Position numbers and translations under genes: made by a program. A DNA stretch of 64,000 bases from Segetibacter sp. 3557_3 (GTDB lineage Bacteria > Bacteroidota > Bacteroidia > Chitinophagales > Chitinophagaceae), in contig NZ_SMSK01000009.1 in assembly GCF_004354985.1 (NCBI RefSeq), positions 124,001 through 188,000 on the forward strand, read 5' to 3'. The notes under the pieces were generated by a model. The model searched no databases, was not told the DNA's origin, and worked only from the letters and a program-made list of their open reading frames with translations. Each line of letters begins with the position of its first letter. Positions within the stretch are counted from its first letter, which is position 1. This document shows positions 53,178-63,636 of the stretch, piece after piece.

Positions 53178-54863
53178 TTAGTACCCCGGGTTTTGTTGCA
53201 GGTAGCCGGGAATATTTGATGCGCCATCGATGGCGGTTTGCGGAATCGGGAATACGCGTCGTTGCTTGTCGGTATTTGATTTTTCGGTCCACGGATCTTC
53301 GTACTTACTAAAGCGAATCATATCGGTACGGCGCAGCATTTCCCAATAAAACTCGAAGCCCCTTTCCCGATAAAGAAGGTCGAGGTTCATGGTGGTAAGC
53401 GCAGGAGGCGGGGTTGAACTGGTCCTTGAAGCACGAACCAGGTTCACGTCGGCAAGTGCACCGGCAACATCATTTGATTTCCTGAGCTTAGCCTCAGCGC
53501 GCATGAGGTAAATGTCGGCGAGCCGGGTAATTACGATATCCGCTTCGCCGAAGTTGCGACCGCTGACCGACTTACGACTAAACTCATATTTTTCAACCCG
53601 GTAGCCCGTGTTATAATTGCTGCCCTCCACCGTAAAGTCGATTTTTTCTGTAAACTCAACCGGAAGAGTTGGTTTGTTACGGGTATCATGAAACAACTTG
53701 CCCACCTTCATACTTCCGTTTGGACACCTGAGAAAAACCCCGTTTCTCCTAAGGAGCCCATATTGCTGGCCACGAAGTATTCCGCGGTTAACATGAAACT
53801 GCTCAGGAGGCACACATGAGTCAGCAAGATTGGAATAAATGGAAAGGTTTTGTTTATAGAACCTGGGATCAACAGAAGGATCGCCGGGGGCATAGGCATT
53901 TACCCAGGTCCTGTAATAATCAGGCGTTATACCCGGACCATCGGTTCCATTTGCCCCGGTGTACTCGGGAAGCGGAAACTGGTCGCCGGAAAGTGAAAAA
54001 TAGGCCAACCGATTATGACCATTCAGGTCGGCCCGTTGGTCAACCGCAAATACGATTTCTTTATTGGTGTTATTGTTATCATTGAAAATGGAGAAGTACT
54101 CGCCGGATAACGCATACTGGTTGGACTGAATCACCTTTTCACAGTATTCAATGACCTTATCCATATCCTCAATTTTGAAAGTAGGTTTGGCGGCATATAC
54201 ATCCCGGTACACCGCCGCATTAAGGTATAACCTGGCCAAGAGGCTCCATACCGCGGGCTTACTTAAGCGACCATTGGTAACCGGTGCCGGTGTCAGGTCA
54301 GGCTCAACGGCCATAAATTCATCGATGATGTAAGTAACCGCCTCGTTGCCGCGCAGAATTTTGGAATTGGTTCCGAGGTCGTCTTTTACAAAGGCAAGCC
54401 CGAAGAGATCAAGCATGAGCATATTGTAGTATGCCCGCATGCCCCTGGCCTCTGCGATAAACGTTTTTACGGACTGATCTTTTAACGGGGGCAAGGATGT
54501 AATTGCGGTGATGGCGCGGGACATACCCTGAAGGATGGTGTTCCAGGTACTGCGGATGTTCGGGTCGGTTGTGGCAAAATTGTGTGCGTGCATGCCCAGA
54601 TAAATACCGTTGTCGCCCCAATCGGTACCACCCCTGTAGGGCAGGATAGCTTCGTCGGTAGATATTTCCTGCAGGGTGAAATAATTGGTATGTGTAAACA
54701 GGTTTGGCAACACGGCGTATACCGGGGCAATTAACCCTTCAGCAGCTGCCTTATCAGACAAGCCGGTAACGGATGACTCGTCCAGCACCTTTTCCTCCAA
54801 TTTGGTACACCCTGAAAAAATGAGGGTACCCATTACTAAAACCAGCTTTAAATTCTTCCTCAT
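53178..54863 (-). CDS. SusD/RagB-family outer-membrane lipoprotein
   Basis: A 561-residue SusD homologue. Lipobox IFSGC with lipidated Cys19, then TKLEEKVLDESSVTGLSD. Family landmarks: EGLIAPVYAVLPNLF, FIAEARGMRAYYNMLMLDLFG, LARLYLNAAVYRDVY, RLADIYLMRAEAKLRKSND, and the C-terminal LLYRERGFEFYWEMLRRTDMI and VFPIPQTAID. Binds oligosaccharide at the cell surface and closes over its SusC partner. It starts 5 bp after the SusC stop codon, so it is co-transcribed, and the operon ends at the hairpin near 52936. The GH43 gene downstream suggests an arabinose- or xylose-containing glycan as substrate. Confidence 0.96.
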   Translation of the reverse strand: MRKNLKLVLVMGTLIFSGCTKLEEKVLDESSVTGLSDKAAAEGLIAPVYAVLPNLFTHTNYFTLQEISTDEAILPYRGGTDWGDNGIYLGMHAHNFATTDPNIRSTWNTILQGMSRAITAITSLPPLKDQSVKTFIAEARGMRAYYNMLMLDLFGLAFVKDDLGTNSKILRGNEAVTYIIDEFMAVEPDLTPAPVTNGRLSKPAVWSLLARLYLNAAVYRDVYAAKPTFKIEDMDKVIEYCEKVIQSNQYALSGEYFSIFNDNNNTNKEIVFAVDQRADLNGHNRLAYFSLSGDQFPLPEYTGANGTDGPGITPDYYRTWVNAYAPGDPSVDPRFYKQNLSIYSNLADSCVPPEQFHVNRGILRGQQYGLLRRNGVFLRCPNGSMKVGKLFHDTRNKPTLPVEFTEKIDFTVEGSNYNTGYRVEKYEFSRKSVSGRNFGEADIVITRLADIYLMRAEAKLRKSNDVAGALADVNLVRASRTSSTPPPALTTMNLDLLYRERGFEFYWEMLRRTDMIRFSKYEDPWTEKSNTDKQRRVFPIPQTAIDGASNIPGYLQQNPGY

Positions 54864-54868
54864 AAAAA

Positions 54869-57850
54869 CTATTTAAGGGCAATGTTTAAACCAAGAATAA
54901 TTGATGTTGCTTTTGGATAACTGAGATAGTCGATACCATAAGAAGAGATACCATTTACCGTTCTGTCGGTATTTACTTCGGGATCAAATCCGTTGTAGTC
55001 GGTAATCACAAACAGGTTTTGTCCGGTGACGAATAATCGAAGGTTTGATACCCACCTGCCCAGGCCCAGTGTTTCAGGTTTGAAATTGTAACCCAGTGAA
55101 GCATTGTTTAACCTGAAAAATGCGCCGTTTTTGAGGTATCTCGACGATACGGGAGCTGCATTATTGACGGACTCGTTTGCATCAGCAATGGCTTCAGGGG
55201 TAGTATTAATTCCTTTTGATAAACGCAGCTTATAAAAGTTGGAGTTGGCCGTATTATCGTATACTTTGTTACCGGATACGCCATTGAAGCTGGCGGCAAA
55301 ATCGATGCTGCGGAAGCTAAATCCTCCATTGAAGTTATACTGTAAGGTGGGTAATGCCGAACCCAACGGGAGCCGATCCCTGTCATTGGTCAGGCCGTCA
55401 CCATCAACATCTCTGTACGTGCTCATACCCGTACGATCGAGGCCGGTAAACTCCCTTAAGAAGAACGTACCGATGGGCTGCCCATTTACATAGCCGTTGA
55501 TGGTGGCCGAAGTAAGTCCGGAACCCGAAGCGGCACCTGACTGAATAACCGAATAGGGTGAATTGCTTACCATGTTATCAATCAGGGTAAGGTTGCCACC
55601 GAAATTGTAAGTAAGCCCTTTGCGGTTTGTTCCCTGGTAATTGAGGTCGAGCTCAAGACCTTTATTGGTGATGTTCATGTCCTCTACATTAGTCCAGAAA
55701 GAGCCTGCGGGTTGAACCGGATCGGCCGGGATGACTTCGAGCAATATGTTGTTGGTAACCTTTCTAAAGTAATCCAAAGTACCGGTAAGCGCGCCACCAA
55801 AGAACCCGAAATCTACGCCGATATCAGTTTGTGACGAAACCTCCCATTGTATATCGGGATTGGCAAGCCTCGAGTATGAAGTTCCGCCAGGATATGTGCC
55901 GGTTGGGTATAGCGGGTAGCTGGTTGTGCCCGACACCTGGGAGGTAAACAGGGCCTGGGTGATTTTAGATGGGATCTCCTGGTTGCCGGTTTGCCCCCAC
56001 CCTGCTCTTAGCTTTAAGGAGTTAAATATGGAACCTGCCATGAAGCCTTCCTGCGAGATGATCCAACCTGCAGAAAAGGACGGAAACACCCCATATTTAT
56101 TGTTCTCGCCAAATTTGGAAGAACCATCGGCCCTCACGGTACCCGTTAAGAGGTACTTGTTTTTATACTGGTAATTTACCCGCGAGAAAAAGGACTGCAA
56201 CTCGTTGATAACGGCAAAACCCCCGGGCCGGTTATTTGCCAGTGTCAACTCCTGCCCCAGTCCCGGGTTATAGCGTGGATCGATGCTGGCAATGGGGAAG
56301 CGCGTTATACTGTTTGACCTGCCCTGTACAAATATGTTTTGGTAAGAATGACCAAGAAGTGCGGTCAGACTGTGGTCACCCTGCTTAAACGACCAGGTCA
56401 GGTAATTTTCGATGAGCCTGTTCCTGTTGAGGTTGGTTACGGTAGATAGCCCGCCCGGCTGAAAAGGTTCCTGGTTGGGTTTTGATTGGTAATCGCTTGT
56501 AGATGTAGAATTATCAATACCGAAGTTTAACCGGTACACCAGCCCTTTTGCAAGGCTAAGATTTGCTGCTACAGTACCAAGCACCCTGTTGATTTTGGTA
56601 AACTCCCGCTCCAGTTCAAGGGTGAGCAATGGGTTGGTTACGGCCTGGTACCTTGCCGGACTACCATCAGCGGCGTATGCAGGATAGGTAGGATTGGCGG
56701 ATATTGCACTGCCTATCATTGCTTGTGATGGCGGCCGCTCATTCACGATGTTGGTAGCGGTCAGGTTAACGTCCACCGTAAGCTTGCCTTCCAGTAGTTT
56801 CTGGCTTGCATTCATCCGGGCACTGTAGTTATCAAATTGGTTGCCCTTAATAATACCTTCCTGTTTTTGCATAGCAAGCGACGCGTAGTAACTAAGCTGG
56901 TTAGCGCCACCGCTGAAAGAAAGGTTATGGGTTTGGGTAAAGGCATTGCGCGTAATCTCCTTTTGCCAGTCGGTATCGGCGCCTTTTTCATCTACGACCC
57001 CTCCCAATGCTACAACCTGGGTACGATACTCCTCGGCGGAAAATAGCGGAAGGGCCCTCGCCAACTTCGATACGCCGAGATTAACCGAATAGTTAAGCGT
57101 ACTAAAACCAGCTTTACCCTTTTTTGTAGTGATGATGATGACACCATTTGCACCCCTTGATCCATAGATCGAAGTTGCCGATGCATCTTTTAAAACGTCG
57201 ATGCTTTGTATATCCTGGGGATTTAAAAAAGCAAGAGGATTTGTTGCACCGCCCGTACTTGAATTGTCTAAAGCAAAGCCATCAACTACAAATAGCGGGG
57301 TGCTACCTGTTCTTACTCCACCCGGACCACGAACGGTAATATTCTGGATCGCACCGGGCTCGCCACTCGCAGAGGTTACGTTCACGCCGGCCACTTTTCC
57401 CTGCAGTAATTGCTCAGGTGAATTGATGATACCACGGTTAAACTCGCTGCTTTTAACTGACTTCACGGCGCCGGTAACGTCTTTTTTGGTGGAGCTGCCA
57501 TACCCGACAACAACCACATCGTTTAGTTGTCCCGACCTGGGTGAAAGTTTTACATCTACCCTGTCGCCCGCTACGTTCAACCGGAGCTCTTCATAGCCGA
57601 CAGAACTGATCAACAGTATCGCCCCAGACCTTGCCTGGATACTGAATTCGCCGTTGCGATCGGTAAAACTACCCGTTGACTTACCGCCGGTTCGTACCAG
57701 GATAGATGCACCTGATATGGGCAAATCAGTAACACTGTCTTTTACTGTACCGGTAACCCGGCTATCCTGTGCGACAGCCAGTAACGCATGCGTTAGTGCA
57801 AAGAATAAAAACAAGCTTAGCCTCTTGTAATGCGATGTTCGCTGCCTCAT
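54869..57850 (-). CDS. SusC/RagA-family TonB-linked outer-membrane protein
   Basis: A 993-residue TonB-dependent transporter. Signal peptide (LSLFLFFALTHALLAVAQ), carboxypeptidase-regulatory-like domain (~29-100: GTVKDSVTDLPISGASILVR), then the plug (VVVGYGSSTKKDVTGAVKSV, GSTPLFVVDGFALDN, GSRGANGVIIITTKKGKAG). The C-terminal barrel ends in SIILGLNIALK. It imports the glycan fragment bound by its SusD partner, encoded 5 bp downstream. A candidate -7 box lies 18 bp upstream of its ATG. With the tandem GH43 enzyme downstream this looks like a small polysaccharide utilisation locus without a visible regulator. Confidence 0.97.
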   Translation of the reverse strand: MRQRTSHYKRLSLFLFFALTHALLAVAQDSRVTGTVKDSVTDLPISGASILVRTGGKSTGSFTDRNGEFSIQARSGAILLISSVGYEELRLNVAGDRVDVKLSPRSGQLNDVVVVGYGSSTKKDVTGAVKSVKSSEFNRGIINSPEQLLQGKVAGVNVTSASGEPGAIQNITVRGPGGVRTGSTPLFVVDGFALDNSSTGGATNPLAFLNPQDIQSIDVLKDASATSIYGSRGANGVIIITTKKGKAGFSTLNYSVNLGVSKLARALPLFSAEEYRTQVVALGGVVDEKGADTDWQKEITRNAFTQTHNLSFSGGANQLSYYASLAMQKQEGIIKGNQFDNYSARMNASQKLLEGKLTVDVNLTATNIVNERPPSQAMIGSAISANPTYPAYAADGSPARYQAVTNPLLTLELEREFTKINRVLGTVAANLSLAKGLVYRLNFGIDNSTSTSDYQSKPNQEPFQPGGLSTVTNLNRNRLIENYLTWSFKQGDHSLTALLGHSYQNIFVQGRSNSITRFPIASIDPRYNPGLGQELTLANNRPGGFAVINELQSFFSRVNYQYKNKYLLTGTVRADGSSKFGENNKYGVFPSFSAGWIISQEGFMAGSIFNSLKLRAGWGQTGNQEIPSKITQALFTSQVSGTTSYPLYPTGTYPGGTSYSRLANPDIQWEVSSQTDIGVDFGFFGGALTGTLDYFRKVTNNILLEVIPADPVQPAGSFWTNVEDMNITNKGLELDLNYQGTNRKGLTYNFGGNLTLIDNMVSNSPYSVIQSGAASGSGLTSATINGYVNGQPIGTFFLREFTGLDRTGMSTYRDVDGDGLTNDRDRLPLGSALPTLQYNFNGGFSFRSIDFAASFNGVSGNKVYDNTANSNFYKLRLSKGINTTPEAIADANESVNNAAPVSSRYLKNGAFFRLNNASLGYNFKPETLGLGRWVSNLRLFVTGQNLFVITDYNGFDPEVNTDRTVNGISSYGIDYLSYPKATSIILGLNIALK

Positions 57851-58225
57851 AAGTGTAGTTTGGTGAGCAAATGTACCGGCAACAACAGGTTTGATGCACC
57901 GGTTCCCATTAAGAATAAATGAAGTTATATCCGGCGCGGTCCGGCGTCAGATAGGTTTTTACAGAGTAAGGATTTCCTGCCAGGTGCTTTACAACGAATC
58001 AACGAGGCGCAGGATAGTTGAATCATAGCGTAACCTGGCCTTTGTTACAGAAAATGCTGGCACTAATTACGGCAAATTCAGCAAGAAAGCAAATCAAAGC
58101 ATCAGCGGTTTTCCAATTGTTTGTGTACCACTATAGCCTGGTTCGAAGCCTGCGTAAAGCGGAATCGGTGATTAAGGTTTACTTTACAGGGTCCCTGGCT
58201 AATGGCTATTGGTGCGCATAAAAAA
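57851..58225. other. Intergenic between two TonB-receptor genes
   Basis: Contains the SusC promoter region and the terminator of the upstream receptor gene. A 67-codon frame at 58018 is not supported. No repeat shared with other gaps. Confidence 0.4.
57868..57875 (-). promoter_or_regulatory. Candidate -7 box TACATTTG for the second SusC gene
   Basis: On the minus strand TACATTTG matches TAnnTTTG and ends 17 bp before the ATG at 57850, implying a leader of about 10 bases. No TTG at the standard -33 distance. Confidence 0.35.
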
Positions 58226-58250
58226 GTGCAGAAGCGATCTGCTCCTGCAC
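58226..58250 (-). terminator. Terminator of the TonB-dependent receptor gene
   Basis: 10-bp stem GTGCAGGAGC / GCTTCTGCAC read on the minus strand (one G-T pair), 5-base loop AGATC, followed by TTTTTT. It begins 27 bp after the stop codon. Confidence 0.88.
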
Positions 58251-58276
58251 TGCACTGAATTGTAATATTTGCCTCG

Positions 58277-61200
58277 TTAAAACACGTTAACCTTGAGCCC
58301 GATCTGTGCGGTGGCTCCGGTATACAAAGCTGAATAGGTATATTCCGGTTTCCACATATACCTGCGTTGTGCCTGGTTCAACAGGTTGTTTGCATTGGCA
58401 TAGATGACCCACTTTTTGGTAAGGAAATAGTTTACGTTCGCGTCGAGGTAATAAACTTTATCGTAGTAAATATCGCCTTTGCCGTTGGCAAGAATACCGG
58501 TTGCTGTAGTAAATGCCGATGTATTGTTAAACGAAACCCGTGCGTTGAAGCGGTTCACCTCATATGCAATAGAAAAGTTGAGGATATCGGTGGCGGTACC
58601 AGGCAACTTTGGATCACCTTCTTTTGTGAATATCCAGTTGTGGGTGTAGTTAGCGTAGATATTAAAATTACTAAACGGCTTTGGAAGGAAAGTAAGCTTT
58701 CTTTGGAAGGCAAGTTCCATACCTACCAGGTTAGCTGTACCTGCATTTTCGGGCTTTGTCCTGGCCAGTAGTTCATCGTTCTTTTTTAATGGATCGTAAT
58801 ACCGTTTATAATCGGTAATGGTAGCTGTAGTGGATCCGCCTGCGGCTTCAAGCTCCTCTGGAGTCATAACAAACTCCTGGACCTGGGAGAAGCGAATGTT
58901 GTCGCGTTTGCTGACGGTGTAGCTGGTGATGTTTTTGAAGTAAATTCCACCTGAGATCAGGCCGGTACCACCCGTATAGTATTCACCAAGCAAATCAAGG
59001 TTATTGGATAGTGTAGGCTTCAGCTTAGGGTTTCCTTCCGAGATCGTTTTGTCCCTGATGCTGATGTTCATCTTTGGTGCGATGTCGCCATATGCAGGCC
59101 TGGAAATCGTACGGGTATAGGCAAAACGGAAAACGGCTTTTTTGCTGGCATCATACTTCACGTGAAATGCCGGCATAAAGTCGACAAAGTCCGAATTGGA
59201 AACCACTTTTTCCCTGATGGCATTGAGTCGCTTGTTGTAATTGAATCCTTCATACCGTAACGTGCTGTGCTCCATTCTTACTCCGCCAATCAGGGATAGC
59301 TTGTCCCCTAATTTTTGCGTACTCATGAGGTAGGCTGTAGCAATTGACTCTTCTCCTTTATAGTTGCCGGCTAATGTTTCCGTTGCGTCCTGCACCTTTA
59401 AAAAGTCAGTAGTATTTCCATAGTAGCTCACATCCTGGTGAGAAACCCAATCGGTTGTAACCGTGCTGCCAACTTCATATCGAGAATTTGGAAAAATAGA
59501 CCTGCTGACATTTTGCATATTGTTACCGTAGCCTGTCCAAAAGCCTTTCCAGTCACGGTAGTCTTCAACGTTAACCGCCTGGCCGCTGGCGATCTTTGCT
59601 TCATATTCTGCCCTTCTCAGCGGGTCAATCCCGGGTTTCCAGGTTACCTGGTTTAATACCGTATTTGCCTTGGACATACCCCTGTATTTACCGCCAAACC
59701 TCAAGGTGTTGCCGTATTTTCCCTCGGACAGCGGTATGGTGATATCCAGCTGTGCAAGGTACTGCCGGGTATAGGAACGCTTGTCGGAGCCATTGTAGCT
59801 GTCGGCATACCAGGTGTCTACGGTATCACTGTTGCTGGTTGGACGGTTCTTTAAACTTTCAAGAACATTGTCAACACCGGTGCCACCTGCTGCCCTTACA
59901 AAGCGCGAGTTGGTATAATCCATTTGAACAGTCTTTTCCATTTCACTTTCGAGTTCGAGGTTGCGCGAATTTGGAATGTCGCTCCTGTTCTTCATATACG
60001 AACCCTTCCATTCTACCTTAACTCTTCCAAATATGTGTTGCCCTTCGAGTCCCAGGTTGATGATCTTCTGGTCATTTTCAGTGCCATTTCTTTTGTTCAC
60101 TCCACCATTTACATGACGTTCGAGTTCGGGGTCATAAATTGGATGAAACGGATCGTTATTGAGGTCTACATAATATTCTTTGGTGATGTCGTCGATCATA
60201 TCCTTGTTGCTGTCTCTTACCGCATTGCCCTTCAGGGTGCCTCGTTCGTAACCCGCGGCACGCTTCCAGTTGGTTGGGTAGTCAGCCCCGATGTCATCAA
60301 CTTTCAACGTATACCTCTGGCGCCAGTCTTTATAATCATTATAAATACCAGTCAAGGTTATTGCATGTTTTTCGTTGAATTTATAATCCAGCCCTACGGT
60401 ATAGCTCTGCCGGATTCTTTCGATTAGGATTTGTTCCATGCTCAGGTACCTGGGCATAAAATACGTGTTGCCGTCTACCCACTTTGTATCACTCCAGTCA
60501 CTTGCATGTGTGTTCGAGCCGAGGAACTGGCGATAATAAGAGGCTGAAGCCATTACGCCCAGTCTTTTGTTTTTCAGGTAGCGATTTCCAAACACAAGGT
60601 TTCCATTTGCCATGGGTTTGTCGATCATAAAAGAATAACCCGTTCCTGCCGTAAAGGATAGCAATTTGGTATACGGTGCCTTACGGGTGATCAGGTTAAC
60701 AACACCTCCTATTGCGTCACCATCCATATCTGGTGTTATGGCTTTGGTAACCTCGACTGTTTGTACCATGTCGGAAGGCACGGCATTGATGTTTACCGAA
60801 CGGTCATTACCGGTTCCCGACATATTGGTGCCATTGATATTAATGGTGCTTTTAGAAGGGTCTGTTCCCCTTACGCTGATCAACGATGCTTCGCCCTGGT
60901 CGAGTTGCACATAGATGCCCGGTACACGCTTAAGAGCATCGCCGATATTTGGATCGGGAAAACGACCAATCTGGTCTGCTGAAATGATGTTGACGATCCT
61001 GTTTGAATTCTTTTGTTGATTTAAGGCTTTTAGTGCTGCGCCGGTGCTTCCGGTCACCACTACTTCTTTAAGGTTGGTGCTGGCTTCGCCATGTAAAACA
61101 ACGTCCAGGCCTACCGGAGCACCGTTGCTGACAGCAACATCACGTTCAAAGGTTTTAAAACCGATATAGGTAACAGTAAGTTTATGATTTCCGTTTGGGA

Positions 61201-61393
61201 GGTTTAGCAATTTGTAGTTACCGGTTACGTCTGAGATCACTCGTTTTGAAAGTGATTTGATTTCGATGCTTGCACCGGGAAGGCTTAGGTTGTTGGGATC
61301 GATGATCCTACCGGAGATAAGCCCCTGCGAAAATGTTGAAAGCGGCAAGAGGAACAAAATGAATAACCAGGTTAAGATAGCATTCTTATACAT
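58277..61393 (-). CDS. TonB-dependent receptor (TIGR01782-like, with carboxypeptidase-regulatory domain)
   Basis: A 1038-residue receptor from ATG 61393, where the signal peptide starts (MYKNAILTWLFILFLLPLST); upstream codons in frame are not plausible. An N-terminal carboxypeptidase-regulatory-like domain (GRIIDPNNLSLPGASIEIK) precedes the plug: IISADQIGRFPDPNIGDALK, VPGIYVQLDQGEASLISVRG and DMVQTVEVTKAITPDMDGDA. This is the plug wording of the TIGR01782 group rather than SusC. The barrel ends in TAQIGLKVNVF. No SusD is present. The gene upstream encodes a purple-acid-phosphatase-like enzyme in the same direction, suggesting uptake of phosphorus-containing molecules; that function is inferred from context only. 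Confidence 0.93.
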   Translation of the reverse strand: MYKNAILTWLFILFLLPLSTFSQGLISGRIIDPNNLSLPGASIEIKSLSKRVISDVTGNYKLLNLPNGNHKLTVTYIGFKTFERDVAVSNGAPVGLDVVLHGEASTNLKEVVVTGSTGAALKALNQQKNSNRIVNIISADQIGRFPDPNIGDALKRVPGIYVQLDQGEASLISVRGTDPSKSTININGTNMSGTGNDRSVNINAVPSDMVQTVEVTKAITPDMDGDAIGGVVNLITRKAPYTKLLSFTAGTGYSFMIDKPMANGNLVFGNRYLKNKRLGVMASASYYRQFLGSNTHASDWSDTKWVDGNTYFMPRYLSMEQILIERIRQSYTVGLDYKFNEKHAITLTGIYNDYKDWRQRYTLKVDDIGADYPTNWKRAAGYERGTLKGNAVRDSNKDMIDDITKEYYVDLNNDPFHPIYDPELERHVNGGVNKRNGTENDQKIINLGLEGQHIFGRVKVEWKGSYMKNRSDIPNSRNLELESEMEKTVQMDYTNSRFVRAAGGTGVDNVLESLKNRPTSNSDTVDTWYADSYNGSDKRSYTRQYLAQLDITIPLSEGKYGNTLRFGGKYRGMSKANTVLNQVTWKPGIDPLRRAEYEAKIASGQAVNVEDYRDWKGFWTGYGNNMQNVSRSIFPNSRYEVGSTVTTDWVSHQDVSYYGNTTDFLKVQDATETLAGNYKGEESIATAYLMSTQKLGDKLSLIGGVRMEHSTLRYEGFNYNKRLNAIREKVVSNSDFVDFMPAFHVKYDASKKAVFRFAYTRTISRPAYGDIAPKMNISIRDKTISEGNPKLKPTLSNNLDLLGEYYTGGTGLISGGIYFKNITSYTVSKRDNIRFSQVQEFVMTPEELEAAGGSTTATITDYKRYYDPLKKNDELLARTKPENAGTANLVGMELAFQRKLTFLPKPFSNFNIYANYTHNWIFTKEGDPKLPGTATDILNFSIAYEVNRFNARVSFNNTSAFTTATGILANGKGDIYYDKVYYLDANVNYFLTKKWVIYANANNLLNQAQRRYMWKPEYTYSALYTGATAQIGLKVNVF

Positions 61394-61779
61394 AATTGTA
61401 GTTTGACTTATAGCGATTTTGAAAATGAGTTTAAGAGGGGCGTGCACGACCTGCACCGGCAACCAGAACGATAGCGAAGGATGATCTACGATGAGCACCA
61501 AAAGTCGGCGCCTGATATTGTCTTATTATTACCGCAGTATTAACGATACAACAAACCTTTTTCTTTAGTGAAGAGATCTACTTTAGACGTTACCCGATCC
61601 TTTCTATTGTAAATCATTATGGTGCGGCTCCACCCTATCGTGTACACATGTCTAATTACCTCAACTAAGAGTTGAGCAGAATTTTCAGACATAGCTTTCC
61701 AGGTCAGCAGGAAACCCATTTTTGAATCTCCTGCTGGCAGCACGAATAATCTTGTTTTTTGAATATGCTGTGTCGATAC
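61394..61779. other. Intergenic, nothing recognised
   Basis: Lies between the phosphatase gene and the TonB receptor in the same orientation. A 67-codon frame (61540-61743) has no signal peptide or family feature and is not called. No terminator-like hairpin stands out, so the two genes may share a transcript. Confidence 0.4.
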
Positions 61780-63390
61780 TTATTTTGAAGCGTTCACTTC
61801 AAAAACATCCTTTACACAACTAAAGGGATCGTACACTTCGTATACGGTTTTGCCCGCAGGAGCAACAACGTTGATGTTTCTGGTTGTTGCGGTGCTTTTG
61901 TTCCATTTATAATTACCCACGAAGGAAGCCTTAAGTGTGAGGCTTTGTCCCTTTTTAACCCGCAGGATATGTGTTTTGTTTACGTTTTTCATCATGGTAA
62001 AATGATCCCTTATCTGACCGTCGGCGCTGATGAATTTGAGGTCAAGCCGATTGTCTTCCACTTCTACCATAGAAGCTCCGCCAAGGTTGTTGAAAGAATA
62101 AAACATGGCATCATGGGGATAGGTTTCCTGGTGTCCGCCCTGTGCTCCCGCCGAGCCCGTAACCACATAAACAGTGCCTTTATTATTTGCCGAATCCTTG
62201 ATGTAAGGACAACCGTTTTTGCTTCCATCGTAAAGTGCGGTTGATGTACTCAGGTTATGCTTTTCTTCGCTAAAGCTTGCTTCCATGCCGAAATGATTGT
62301 TCATTAGTTTAGACCTTTCGTAAACATGGCTATGCCCACATAATACCAAGTCGACCCCGTAACGCTCAAGTATGCGGATAAAGTTTTCCCTGATTTTTAC
62401 AAGCTCTGTTTCCCGGTCTGAATTGTGAGAACCCATCGTGTATGGGGGATGATGCCAATAAGCAATCACCCACTTGCTGCTCCGGTTTTCAATTGCTTCA
62501 AGGTCCTTTTTGATCCATTGAACCTGTGCACCCAAGGTGTCCGACATCCGGGTTATGTTGTCTTCTTTACCATAAGAGTCAAGGGATAAAAAATGCGCAT
62601 TGCCGATATCGAATGCGTAAAAAGCCTGCGTATTTGATGCAACACCACCCGCTTCGCCCTGGGTAGGCATGGAAAAGTTTTGGTAATAGGCAATATCGTG
62701 CGACGCTTGTGCCGACGATTTAAACCGGTACAGATCATTGTAATCATGATTGCCCGGTGCAGGGAATAACGGGTACTTGCGCAACAGATTATCCTTGTAA
62801 ACATTAAAGAATTTTTGCTGAAACTCGGGGTCTGTACCGCTCGAATATGCGTTGTCGCCAAGCAGGATCCAGGAGTCCATGTGCTTGTCGCCAAGGTACT
62901 TTATCACCTGGTCCCTTACATTGCGCTGGTTGGTTGAGTTGTTCCCGCAATCGCCGAAAACACCGATCCGGTAGGACCCTGTTGCACCCGGTGCAGGTAA
63001 GGTTACAAAGTAATTTTCAGCACCTGATTGTAAGGTATCGCCCATTCCGCCACCAATGCCATAGTAGTATTTGGTGTGTGGCGACAAACCGGTTAACAGC
63101 ACTTTATGTTCAAAGGTCAAAGACGTATCCTCCGCAAGCAGATCTAGTTGCCCAGGCGCAGCGCCATAATTAACAACACTGCGGGTAAGCGCATCAGTTC
63201 TCCACCGCACCATGATACTTTCGCTCGTCGCAACCTGCAAATAGGGTCCTCTTAGTAAGCCCGCGGTAACTGTTGGCTTCCGTTCCGCCTGGGGTACTTT
63301 TACCTTTTTGGGTGCTGATGTATCCTGTGCTATTCCCGGTGCAGATGCGACTGCTCCCATGATGATCATCAACACTAATAACCTTTTCAT
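61780..63390 (-). CDS. Purple-acid-phosphatase-like metallophosphoesterase
   Basis: A 536-residue exported phosphatase with signal peptide MKRLLVLMIIMGAVASAPG. A Fn3-like N-terminal domain (~45-130: LRGPYLQVATSESIMVRWRT) as in purple acid phosphatases is followed by the metallophosphoesterase core with all five motif blocks: FGDCG (Asp147), LLGDNAY (Asp179, Asn180, Tyr182), APGNHDY (Asn214, His215), YWHHPPY and CGHSHVYER. The Tyr after GDNA is the residue that gives purple acid phosphatases their colour. A C-terminal beta domain of about 90 residues follows. It should hydrolyse phosphate monoesters in the periplasm or outside the cell. It lies upstream of a TonB-dependent receptor in the same direction. 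Confidence 0.93.
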   Translation of the reverse strand: MKRLLVLMIIMGAVASAPGIAQDTSAPKKVKVPQAERKPTVTAGLLRGPYLQVATSESIMVRWRTDALTRSVVNYGAAPGQLDLLAEDTSLTFEHKVLLTGLSPHTKYYYGIGGGMGDTLQSGAENYFVTLPAPGATGSYRIGVFGDCGNNSTNQRNVRDQVIKYLGDKHMDSWILLGDNAYSSGTDPEFQQKFFNVYKDNLLRKYPLFPAPGNHDYNDLYRFKSSAQASHDIAYYQNFSMPTQGEAGGVASNTQAFYAFDIGNAHFLSLDSYGKEDNITRMSDTLGAQVQWIKKDLEAIENRSSKWVIAYWHHPPYTMGSHNSDRETELVKIRENFIRILERYGVDLVLCGHSHVYERSKLMNNHFGMEASFSEEKHNLSTSTALYDGSKNGCPYIKDSANNKGTVYVVTGSAGAQGGHQETYPHDAMFYSFNNLGGASMVEVEDNRLDLKFISADGQIRDHFTMMKNVNKTHILRVKKGQSLTLKASFVGNYKWNKSTATTRNINVVAPAGKTVYEVYDPFSCVKDVFEVNASK

Positions 63391-63636
63391 TATAAACGTT
63401 TGTTTTATTGTTGAACTTGAAAATGAGCAAGTCTTTTAACTGCCCTATTTAACTAACCGGCGAGCCTTTCGTAGCGTCTATACCGTAAAAAAAATTGATG
63501 GAAGAAAGTTTTTCGATTGTGCTATAAAAGCTAAATGAAGATGATAGTAATCCCTGGAAATTTTTACAAATGAAATGCATATCCCATCCTCCTGATGCAT
63601 TCCTGCGTTAAGTAATCTTTATGCATTGTGCCTGCT

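Noticed and set aside
61540-61743. 67-codon frame between phosphatase and receptor genes
   Set aside because: No recognisable motif or start context; likely chance.
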